A stretch of DNA of 64,000 nt from Adiantum capillus-veneris. Its lineage: Eukaryota; Streptophyta; Polypodiopsida; Polypodiales; Pteridaceae. Positions 55,394-64,000 of this stretch are shown in pieces. The DNA lies in contig CM043946.1 of NCBI GenBank assembly GCA_014529385.2, positions 32,630,558-32,694,557 of the forward strand, read 5' to 3'. The position numbers were made by a program, and so were the translations under genes. Below the pieces are notes generated by a model. It was not told the DNA's origin. It was given only the letters and a program-made list of their open reading frames with translations, and did no database searches. Every line of letters begins with the position of its first letter. Within the stretch, counting starts at the first letter, position 1.

Positions 55394-56908
55394 TGTCACA
55401 AAAATACGGAAGCGTAAACTGACGTTTAATTGCACTTCAAATACTCAAGAGAATTAGAGGGAGCGAGAAAACTTGACACTTCATTGGGGACCAGAAGATG
55501 GGCTGGTCCCCCCCCATAAAGAGAATATCTTTATTACTAAGGGAGAATCTTTACAAGCACAAGAACGGGGCATACGCCCGTCCTCTATTCTTTCTTCTGT
55601 TCTGTTCTGACTACTGACTGAGAAAGTGTTTCCACTTTCTTTCTGCTTAGGGGATTTCCCATCTTCTGCGAGACTGGTTGGAAGCTCTCGAAAAGAGAGT
55701 CTATCTTCCAAAACAGCTCATCGGAAGCTCTCACAGAGGAGAGTCCATCTTCCGTTATGTGTTGCCTTCATGCTCATTCATTCATGCATCCAACACAAAA
55801 GAGAAACAAGCAAAATGCACACGCACATGCTTGCTGTAATTTTCTGTACATAACCTGAAATTCTTACCTGTGCACACCCCTACGCCGAAACAGAGGTCTT
55901 CTTCGCGATGGAATCGCGCCAAACTTGATGTAGACTTAGGATAAGGAGAGAGAAGAGAATTTCTATGGCTGATTTGCTGAAAACAGCCCTAATCGAGGTG
56001 ATTAGGGGCTGAAAACAGAGAATTACAGCAGCCGCACTCTGCTAAGAGAGCGTCTACGGCAGCTTCTCGCGATGAAACTTCACCAGAAGGTGTCTATGAC
56101 TGTGAGATCCCTTGTTCTTGACAATGGGAGCACAAGGCTACCACATATGTCGCAAGGGGCTGCTCTCAAGCTTCAATGGAGGGCTCCACCGCGTAGAGCA
56201 CGCTCACATTAGGGGGGGTAGGTGCACTGCCCGCCCTGAAAATGGGGGAGGGGGGGCTCCTAAATAGCCATCAGGGAGAGGGGGCGCTAGGAAGAGAGAG
56301 ATGGTAAGAGTGAGAGTGAGAGAGAGTTAGTTTGCATTGGTAAGTGTGCCACTTGGCACACTTACTTTAAAAACTTAAAAACCATTCAACTTTTGACTTT
56401 AAAAACTTCTAGCTCATTAATTAAAAAAATGTGCAACTAACTAACAACTGCTACCAATGATTCTTTTATGAGAACACCAAAGGTCTACCGGCGCAATGCC
56501 GCACGGGCACTGCACCGCCTTTACCTGTTCACACTTGTCCGGCCGCCCGCCCGGGCACGGACCGTTAAATTTAATTTCACGAAACTTACCCTAAGGCTTT
56601 ATTAGCTTTATTAGCCTTAGGGTCACTGTTCTAAGGACCCCATCTCATTCATGTGCTTGTACTGACGCGCGTATTTTTCCTGAGCCTAAAATCTGAGGCT
56701 ACTGCTTACCCCTTTCTGAAGACCCGATTTCCCAATCACTAAGGCTTCAGGGTAATTTCTGCTAAGGTCCCTCTGAGGTGTTCTAGCCCGCATTTAGGCT
56801 CACCTGAGGCCTTAGAACTGCTAGGTCTATTCTGGTGTGCACACAACTAATTAGATAATTCTTTTCTCGTAAATAAATTAATTATTTACAAAGTCTGACT
56901 TAGTTACA
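55394..56908. repeat. nested solo LTR in element C leader
   Basis: 1515 bp, TGTCACAAAAATACGG ... CTTAGTTACA, flanked by TCTTG on both sides (55389-55393, 56909-56913). The corresponding position in family D (near 51920) has no insert. TG...CA ends, size and lack of coding sequence fit a solo LTR of a different family. Orientation not determined. Confidence 0.82.
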
Positions 56909-57277
56909 TCTTGGGCGTGTCAATTCCTAATCGTGTTTTTGAAGAGTGACAAGAGACCCAGGAAAGAAGGGCTTGTCCAGACTCCAGCCTCCCCTTGTGC
57001 CTCTTTTCACTCATTAAGAGCGGACCGTGCACTTAGCGGCCGGCCAATCGACGTGAGGTGGGAAAAAGCAACCTTGGTGTGAGCGCAAGGCCGCCAAGGG
57101 GTGCGCCCGCGGAAAAGAGCAGAACTCGGGTGAAGAGAAGATCCTTCTCTAACACAGACTGCAAGCTAAAGAAGAACCTCAAGAACCTCAAGACCCGCAA
57201 GAACCCCAAGAACCAAGACCCCCAAGTCTCAAGAACCCAAGACCACAAGAACCCACAAGAATCCACGACTTCAGTGG

Positions 57278-57733
57278 ATGGTCATCACTCGAAGCGGAAT
57301 GGATACTTCGCTCCGAGATGACAAGCATGAGAGAGGCGAAGAAGAATTTTCCCCACCAGGAGGTTTTTCCGACCCTTCCCAATCTACGCTAAAGATTGCA
57401 CTAGATCCTATGGCAGCTTTCGACAAGATGATGATGGACAGTAAGCTAGAAAGTGACGCAGAAATGGCGGCCATAGAACGTAAATACGAAGAACGAATGG
57501 CAACCATAGCACGTGAACGCGAAGAAAGATTGGCAGCCATCGAGCGTAAGTACGAGCAAGCACGCTTGGAAGACAAAGCAAGACAAGTAGAATTTGATCG
57601 CGAGAACAAAGCAAGAAAAGAGAAGAGCGACCAACACATGAAGAGTTCTTGCGACTCTTTTCAATTGTGCAGGCACAGTTTGAACAGAATCAGGAGAAGA
57701 TACTCTCTCAGTCTCTTCTTCTCCAAAGCATGA
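57278..57733 (+). CDS. element C ORF1, coiled-coil protein
   Basis: 151 codons. MVITRSGMDTSLRDDKHE start, then a highly charged heptad-like helix (AAIERKYEERMATIARERE, ERLAAIERKYEQARLED) predicted to form a coiled coil. Ends in a short Arg-rich stretch. The position (first ORF after the leader) suggests a gag-like protein, but no gag domain or zinc knuckle is seen. Confidence 0.5.
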   Translation: MVITRSGMDTSLRDDKHERGEEEFSPPGGFSDPSQSTLKIALDPMAAFDKMMMDSKLESDAEMAAIERKYEERMATIAREREERLAAIERKYEQARLEDKARQVEFDRENKARKEKSDQHMKSSCDSFQLCRHSLNRIRRRYSLSLFFSKA

Positions 57734-57746
57734 CACACATGAAGAT

Positions 57747-58772
57747 TTGCATGATGATAAGCGTGATGAATTGAATGATAATGATAAGCATGATGATTTG
57801 CATGATGATCAAGATGTGATTTCTCACAAGCATGATGATTTGCATGAAGATGATGTGATTGTTCACAAGGATGATGTGTTAGTTGATACTTTCTCTAGTG
57901 AAGCTAACCTCATTGCAGATTCAATCAATCACGAAGAACCGATCTTGGCTCTCGAGTCGAGGTCCAAAGAACCCCCTCAGGAAGAACCGATCTTGGCTCT
58001 CGAGCCTAGGTCCAAAGAACCCTTACAAGAAGTACTATGTGTTCGAATGATTAGTTAGCACGTAGTGATTGAGTGTTTCATCCGTGATCGTTTCCTGTAT
58101 TTTAGTCAGCGTCTTTATGTGATCTCTTTTCCTAGGCATGACATATTGTGCGTTGAGCACGATTCACTCATGAATGAGCACGGGTGTATGCGGATTGTTC
58201 ATGAAAAGCTGAAAAGTATGCATTCAAGGAAGTCACATTCCATGTCTCTTCCTTGGCACGACTCAGTTGTAGAAAGAGCACATGAAAGTATGCGCACCAA
58301 GCATAAGCATTTCCGTTGTGAATTGCCACAGTTAATTGATTTAGATCAGCAAGACAAGATTCGATCTCATTGTTTGCGTGTGTGTGGTGAACGGTTTGGC
58401 ACTTCGTCTATTTGTTCATCTACATTGCACGCTCAGTCTTTAGAGAAGATTATATTTTTTCAAGTCAATTTACATGGAATAGGTATGTTCATGTTTTTGT
58501 GTTGGAAGTGGTTTCAGGAATTTTCAGCCATGGAGATTCTTGAAGAAGGAAGAAGCATGACTCTAGACGAAGTTGAAGCATTGAAGGAGCCACGGAAGAC
58601 TTTGTGTCGCTTTTGGCGCGGCCCAAAGAAGGCATTGCAGACCTTTATGAAGTTCAAGTATCGCACGACCCACACCTTAGAGTGGGCCGACGAAGAGTCC
58701 TTTCCAGGATTCCGGATGTTATTGGCGATCTCCCTCGACGCCATACAGTTCGGTACAGTACCTCACTTTTAA
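57747..58772 (+). pseudogene. element C ORF2, His/Asp-rich, broken by one stop
   Basis: One frame with a TAG at 58056-58058. The first part has tandem HDD repeats (DKHDDLHDD, HKHDDLHEDD) and two copies of an EEPILALE-RSKEP motif. The second part (58065-58772) has no recognised domain. Its end (KFKYRTTHTLEWADEESF) faintly recalls a chromodomain-like Gypsy pol terminus. It ends just before the polypurine tract. Confidence 0.5.
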
Positions 58773-58782
58773 AAGGAGGGGA
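58771..58782 (+). promoter_or_regulatory. element C polypurine tract
   Basis: AAAAGGAGGGGA directly before the 3' LTR. Confidence 0.85.
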
Positions 58783-60037
58783 TGTCACGTGACACATCCA
58801 ACCCTATGTGTCCGTGGACAAGCTACAACATGACCAGTGTTCAATTCAGTCAAGTTAGTCTAGAATAGGAAGTGTTCTGGCACTTTTGTGAGTCTATTTG
58901 CAGACCGTGCATGTCCAAACACTTAAGATTAGATGCATATCCTCTGGTTGCACACTATATGACCATCAGATTCTAGTCAGAACCCATCGGTAGCATTTTT
59001 ACAATGCATAGACCTATTTTTCCTACTTTTGACATTTTTCACTTATTATTTTTAAGTGACTTTTGTTGGAAAGTAGGTAGGGTAATTTTGCTAAATTTGT
59101 ATATAAGCAAACCTAGCGCTAGCACTTTCTGGCAGAAGAGGCAGCAGGAGCACCTTGCTCAACAGGCAACTTCTCAGCAAGACAGACCCCGTGACAACTC
59201 TAGCGTTTTCAGCATTGCAAAAGGCCTAGCGTTTTTGCATCAGATTAGCCAGCGTTTTTGCACTTACAGATTCACGGCAACAGTAGACAGCAGATCAGCC
59301 CTAGCGTTAGGAGTTCTCCCACAATAGCAGATCAGCCCTAGCGTTAGCAGATTTCCACCGCAAAACCCCAAATCAGCCTAGCGTTTTTGGATCAGCCAGA
59401 GACCTAGCGTTTTTGCAGATCTTCGCGACAGAATCCCCACAAGCATCAGCATTTTCAGTTTCCAGCAGTCAGTATCCGCAGTAAAACCCCCAAACCTCGT
59501 AGATCTCACCTTCCTACAACAAATCCTCGCCGCTCGGCGAGATCCATCGAAGTTTGCAGTTTCAGCCCGGAAAACGCAGATTTCAGCATCTGCGTTTTCA
59601 GCGCGTCGTCGTTGCATCGTCGTCATCGACATCATCATCGACATAGAGTCAGAATTTAGCAGATAAAGATTTGCAGATTTCAGCCATTAGCATTTTCAGA
59701 TTCAGCCCGTCTCGTCATTGTCCTCATCGTCATCGACATCGTCGGCAAGTCCAAGCATTGTAGAGATTTGTGCAATCATAAGTAGACCGCTCTGGCCATA
59801 GAGAGTGGGGCCTTTGGAGGAGGGCTTTGACAACATTCTGGTGTCGTATTCTTTTCTCTCTATCTCTCAATCTCATGCACTTCCATTTACAGTGTCCATT
59901 TACTTTGTTTGTGTCCATTACACTCTCTCACTAAAGGAACGGAAGGCTCTCCCTTTCGTAAGTAAAAGGAACCCTTGAGCACAGTTCTGAGCACTCATCT
60001 TGAGCAAAGTTCAACATTCATTCCACTGCACTTTACA
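58783..60037 (+). repeat. element C 3' LTR
   Basis: Matches 54048-55289 with scattered substitutions and small indels. GTATATAAG near 59100. Followed by the target duplication TGTGT. Confidence 0.95.
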
Positions 60038-60197
60038 TGTGTTTAGGTGGCTAAGCTGTGTAAAACTTTAGGAAGGCCAGATGTTTGATCACAGTTCGGA
60101 GCACTCATCTTGAGCAAAGTTCAACATTCATTCCGCTGTACTTTACATGTGTTTAGGTGGCTAAGCTGTGTAAAACTTTAGGAAGGCCAGATGTTTG
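59981..60197 (+). repeat. 110-bp tandem duplication across the element C boundary
   Basis: Units 59981-60090 and 60091-60197. Each holds the last 57 bp of the LTR plus 53 bp of flank, so it arose after insertion. Confidence 0.9.
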
Positions 60198-60315
60198 CGC
60201 CGTAAACGTCCTCCGAAACAAGGAAAGCCAAACTAAACAGTTTGCACTGTAGAAGCTACTGTAAGCTGCAATAGTCACCGAGAGACCGCACGGACCACCT
60301 CTAGATGGTGTCTTG

Positions 60316-61284
60316 TTAGTAGGTAGGGTAATCCAAGATGAGGGGAAAGCCAGACTCAACAGTCTGCGCTGTGAAGGGCCTCTGAGAAGAGGTGTGGTCA
60401 AACCAATCTGTGTGCCTCTTGATCATCCTGTAGAAGTAGTCTGCGCTGTGACGTGAAGTGAAGTGGCCAGACCAAGATGTCTGCGCCGTCTTGCCTGTAT
60501 CTCCTGCCTCCAATTCCCCGGTGTCAACCAAAACAAAATCCACGCCAACAACGCCACCAAACCGCATGTCGGTGTGGCTCTCAATGTGAATGAGCTGGGA
60601 GTGGCCTATTGCTGCCCAGGTTGAGGGATAAGTCTATTGTAAGGTTACAGAGGGTGAGTGTAAGAAACTCTGAAGGTAGCAATCCAAATAATCAGGAGTG
60701 TAGAAGAGCAACCGCACTACCATCCAAGCCAAGCTCTGGGTGACTCTGGATGTAGTTGCGGGATGCATCTCGTGGGTAAACTCTCCAAGAGAGTCCAAAG
60801 CACTGAAGTCCCACTCCAGTCTATAGATCCAAGCAATGAATTTGTCCAAGAAGAGATCCAAGAACCTCTCCCTAAGTCCATGTAGATGCTCCTGTGTAAG
60901 CAAGTGATCTGACGCGTCGAAGTCAAGTGGAAAGTGTCTTTCCACCCAAGATGGTGGTGTCTTCTCTGGGAATGTCGGAATCCCATTTTCCATGAGCATG
61001 GCCATATCTCGTGTGAACTTCTTTGATGAGTGCATATGTGTGTCCATTGCAAACCACAAGTCACCACCCCCCTCTAGAGTGCGCAGCCGCCAAATCTCGT
61101 GTGAACTCCTTTGATGAGTGCATATGTGTGTCCATTGCAAACCACAAGTCACCACCCCCCTCTGGAGTGTGCAGCCGCCAAATGATGGCTGGAATGAATA
61201 AATCCCCCAAGGATCGTATGCCCGTAGATGATCAAGCCGATGTCGAAGATACCGTGTACTGCAGCAGTCACTGAGAGCCCACAT
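60316..61284 (-). pseudogene. unrecognised coding relic
   Basis: A single minus-strand frame of about 320 codons with one TAG at 60634-60636 (CAG likely). Parts look protein-like: ERHFPLDFDASDHLL, ERFLDLFLDKFIAWIYRLEW, MVVRLLFYTPDYLDCYL, FGGVVGVDFVLVDTGELEAG. I do not recognise the family. The N-terminal end is scrambled by the 88-bp duplication at 61007-61182, which shifts frame. Confidence 0.4.
61007..61182. repeat. 88-bp tandem duplication
   Basis: Units 61007-61094 and 61095-61182, starting TCTCGTGTGAACT, about 95% alike. Not a multiple of three, so it breaks the minus-strand frame. Confidence 0.9.
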
Positions 61285-61369
61285 GGACCACCATCAGATG
61301 GTGTCCTTGCAGGAGGTAACTTCATCCTCTGTGAAAAACACAAACCATGTGGCTGTTGTCCACCCAAAA

Positions 61370-62703
61370 ACGCAACTGCGAGGTGATGAAAACGTTGCTG
61401 TCCAGCGATTTTCAGCGTGCTCGTACGCTCCCAACAGGGTTTGGAGCGGTGCAGAGGGTCTGGGGAGGGTGAGGAATTAAAGTCACAGCCCCAGGTGGGC
61501 TGAAAACAGAGAAAACACAGCAGGTGTATGGCTGAAATATCTAGGAAATGGAGAGGATATGGGCCAGCAAGGCACCGGATGCCAAGCCGGGTCGGAGGCA
61601 AGATCTGTGGGTGAGGCCCAGCAGCTGATTGCTGCCCCTCCATACTGAAAACACTGATGCTCCCAAAAACGCAGATGGCCTGCAAAAACGCAACTGGAAA
61701 AGGGGCATTTCTGGCGAGGAAAAGGGTCCAGACCCTAGCGCTAATAGGGAAAACGGCAGATCTGATGGTTTCATGCAAAAACGCAGATGGCAAAGCATTC
61801 CTTCGCGATGGAAGGTGTTCAAAAAGATGGCGCCACCACCTCTTGCAGACAAATTTGCAGAAATGTTGCTGTTGAAGAAAACACTGGTTGGTCTGATCTT
61901 CTTGGGAGAGAACCTGATGTTGATGTAGCGGCAGATCAATGGAGTGTAGCAGACTTGGACACTCCAAGTCAAGAATCGACCACAACACCACCAAATAGCC
62001 ACTTCAAAACATTTCACAGTTCACAATTTATTCGACACTGGCCTGGCGGAGTTCCGTGCCTAGAGATATTGGCCCCAAAGACTGGCGCCCCTTTCGGTAT
62101 TTCTTTTTGTATTAATCTGAGTTCAAAGTACAAGAGTGTGGGCAGACGCTCACACTTAGACTCTGCGTCCAGATGCTCTAAGTTGTGAGTGGCCTACCCA
62201 CTTATTTAAAGAGTACGAGGGTTGCCAAAAGCAGAGCCCCGAAAGCTGAAAATCAAAAGCTTTGAAAAATAAAGCAAAAGTTCTTTCTCTCTTTCTTTTA
62301 ATAAAGCAAAGAGGCTTTTCTTCTCTCTCTCTCTCTCTCTCTCGTTTAAATGAAATAAAGCAAAGAGGCTTTCTCTCTTTTCCCATTGCGTGGAAAAGCA
62401 ATGCCAAAAGTTGAAATCAAAAACAGCCCACGCAAAAGCAAAAGCAATGCCAAAAAATCTGACCAGCTTTTCGTAAATCGCACTGGTGTCCGTATAGCGG
62501 GCCACGTGTCAGCCCACCACGTCAGCAAATCAGGGTTAGGGTTAGGGCAGAATTAGGGTTTTTGATTTTAGGATTAGGGTTTCAGCAGAATTAAGGTTTT
62601 TGATTTTAGGATTAGGGTTTTAGCAGAATTAGGGTTTTTGGTTTTAGGGTTAGGGTTTCAACAAAAATAGGGTTTCTAGTAGCCACGTCATCACTTTGTG
62701 ACA
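61370..62703 (-). repeat. element E 3' LTR (left end uncertain)
   Basis: Minus-strand start TGTCACAAAGTGATG after AAGAGGGGGGTA. U3 carries three 38-bp repeats (62546-62660), a (CT)n run and a TTTAAATAAG box (62203-62210). Downstream are GAAAGGGGCGCC and GGGGCCAATATCTC, shared with 52354-53030, and several GCGTTTTTG motifs. Confidence 0.65.
62546..62660 (-). repeat. three 38-bp repeats with AAACCCTAA boxes in element E U3
   Basis: Plus-strand units run GCAGAATTAGGGTTTTTGAT then TTTAGGATTAGGGTTTCA, repeated three times with small changes. On the element's coding strand they give AAACCCTAA, the plant telo-box motif, upstream of the TATA box. Confidence 0.8.
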
Positions 62704-62808
62704 TACCCCCCTCTTGAAAGCATTGTAATCGCCCTCGATTACGCCTGCAAAATAGACAGAAGCCATAAACTGTCTTAGCAGACAATGACTGTTAGTACCT
62801 ACGTACTA

Positions 62809-62973
62809 GGAACGCACATCTAGCACATGTACCAATCGACAGTCACATCACACGACATCACATGACATCACTAGACATCGACATTCAACATTCATTCGGA
62901 ACGCACATCTAGCACATGTACCAATCGACAGTCACATCACACGACATCACATGACATCACTAGACATTCGACA
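62809..62973. repeat. 89-bp tandem duplication in element E 3' region
   Basis: 62809-62897 and 62898-62973 share GGAACGCACATCTAGCACAT and a run of ACATCAC-type repeats. Confidence 0.88.
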
Positions 62974-63405
62974 TTTATCGGCAATGTAGCTAGCAATCGC
63001 ATCTAGATCCAGTCGGGACCTCATCAATGTCCGATTGACTAACCCCTATTGCAACCATGTTTATTCGAGATCAATTAGACCAAAATGATGCAGTCATTTC
63101 GTCTATCAGTTCCTGCACTTAAAAACAAGTCAAGAACAAATCAGTTTCATATTTCGGAATTTCATTCCATAAAGTCATCCAGCAGAGTACTGTCAGCTCT
63201 CAGTATCCCTGAAGCTCAAAGAGACATCAGTGACTCTAGTATTCAAAAATCGAGGCATCTGTTGACAAAGGAGTGGAGTAACTCCCCTCTTGTGTAAACC
63301 CACTGCACCAGATCTCCGGCCAAGCTGAATTCTGGGTTCCATTTGGAATAGACTATGCTAAACCAAAAGCTTCAAGGTAAAGATTTACATTCCGAGGAAT
63401 ATCTA

Positions 63406-63923
63406 CTAGGTCTTCCTCCTCCATTCGCTTCGCATCCAATGCGAAGTAGGTCTTGAATTTAACCAAGAACCGTCAGTTCGCTTTACCTTCTTACTTTCTT
63501 TCTGCGCCAATGTCTGTTCTGGAACGAGTATTTGCTCGTTTTTGTCCATTTCGGGTTGTTCATCATCAGGCACATCGCCTTCAAAAGGCTTCAAGAGACT
63601 CACATGAAAAACATTGTGAATCCTCCAAGTATTCTGGCAGCTTCAGTCTAAAGGAGATATCATTCATCTTTTCGGAAAACCTGGAAAGGTCCACACTATG
63701 TCATGCTAAGCTTACAAAAAGAAGCCGCTCCTTTCCCCTTTGTTTTCTTTCTTGGTCGTCCCTTCCTATAATGTAAGAGCACCCAATCCTTCTCCTTCAA
63801 TTGGAAATCGCGACAATGGCGATTTGCTGCCTTTTTCTGTCTTTCCTGAAATTTCTGCAAAGCCTTCCGGACCAAGTCCCTCGTGAATTGGTCGGCTTCA
63901 AAGAAAAATCTTATCTTTCGCAC
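63406..63923 (-). pseudogene. element E integrase C-terminus and chromodomain-like end
   Basis: 63696-63923 encodes QKKAANRHCRDFQLKEKDWV, the basic segment before GPY/F in Gypsy integrase. 63406-63603 encodes SLLKPFEGDVPDDE and an acidic linker followed by a chromodomain-like segment that changes frame near 63450. Broken by frameshifts. The catalytic core lies beyond the right edge. Confidence 0.7.
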
Positions 63924-64000
63924 TAAGGAAGGGTAGAATCTTTATAGCAAATTCAAAAATCTCAAATGGCATCTTCCCCATCAAAGAGTCAAACGTGTTT

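Larger units (their letters stand above)
54048..60037 (+). mobile_element. element C, non-autonomous LTR retrotransposon
   Basis: LTRs of 1242 and 1255 bp, initiator-Met primer site, polypurine tract, perfect target duplication TGTGT (54043-54047, 60038-60042). The interior, after removing a nested solo LTR, is about 2 kb. It encodes only short or broken frames without RT, RNase H or integrase motifs, so mobilisation would need another element. Related to family D in LTR and leader. Confidence 0.92.
61300..64000 (-). mobile_element. Gypsy element E, 3' part (runs off the window)
   Basis: Minus-strand order: integrase C-terminus and chromodomain-like end (63923-63406), 3' untranslated region, polypurine tract (62704-62715), LTR starting at 62703. 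The left boundary of the LTR is not resolved: a minus-strand LTR-like character with CGTTTTT motifs continues to at least 61370. Confidence 0.72.

Noticed and set aside
61149-61994. 281-codon minus-strand frame
   Set aside because: It lies over the LTR-like region of element E and the 88-bp duplication, and has no recognisable domain. Probably fortuitous.
62530-62670. Interstitial telomere
   Set aside because: The TTAGGGTT-like strings belong to three 38-bp repeats with spacers inside an LTR, not to a plain (TTTAGGG)n array.

Overview
The window looks like intergenic DNA from a large, repeat-dominated land-plant nuclear genome. The evidence is plant-type LTR retrotransposons (Ty1/Copia and Ty3/Gypsy) with initiator-Met and Asp tRNA primer sites, a plant-type LINE relic, a DUF659-type hAT fragment, very long (GA)n tracts, and only one credible host exon. 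I cannot name the species. Nothing bacterial, no CRISPR array, no rRNA and no convincing tRNA was seen.

Layout, left to right. 1-1120: LINE reverse-transcriptase relic (-). 2095-7214: Copia element 1 (-), inserted with a TTTTT target duplication into one unit of an older ~380-bp tandem duplication. 8284-13481: Copia element 2 (+), same family, opposite orientation, so the two form a >5-kb inverted repeat around a 1.07-kb spacer. 13793-15381: solo LTR of Gypsy family A. 17641-18282: LINE-like relic. 18283-32148: Gypsy element B (-), 13.9 kb, perfect AGAAA target duplication, almost identical LTRs, Asp-type primer site, very long reading frames broken almost only by single stop codons. 33605-44174: chromodomain-type Gypsy element A in an LTR-internal-LTR-truncated internal arrangement. 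44175-49270: lower-repeat DNA with one probable host exon (47872-49139, UBE2Q/PARP6/8-like). 49637-49823: hAT transposase fragment, cut by an LTR of family D that itself carries a second, inverted family-D solo LTR (TGAGC target duplication). 52354-~53030: LTR-like sequence related to family E. 54048-60037: non-autonomous LTR element C (TGTGT target duplication) carrying a nested 1.5-kb solo LTR (TCTTG target duplication). 60316-61284: unrecognised coding relic (-). ~61300-64000: the 3' part of another chromodomain-type Gypsy element E (-), running off the right edge.

How the parts work together: each autonomous element has the usual plan of LTR, tRNA primer site, Gag, protease, RT-RNase H and integrase in family-specific order (Copia: integrase before RT; Gypsy: RT before integrase), polypurine tract, LTR. 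Most copies are dead. Where a premature stop can be compared or guessed, it usually fits C-to-T change on one strand (CGA, CAG, CAA or TGG to a stop), as expected for methylated, silenced repeats.

The most unusual signals are in element B: a second retropepsin-like domain downstream of the integrase, four zinc knuckles, and a further acidic ORF between pol and the 3' LTR. Next are the tandem (shared-LTR) element A and the LTR-within-LTR insertion with its exact target duplication.
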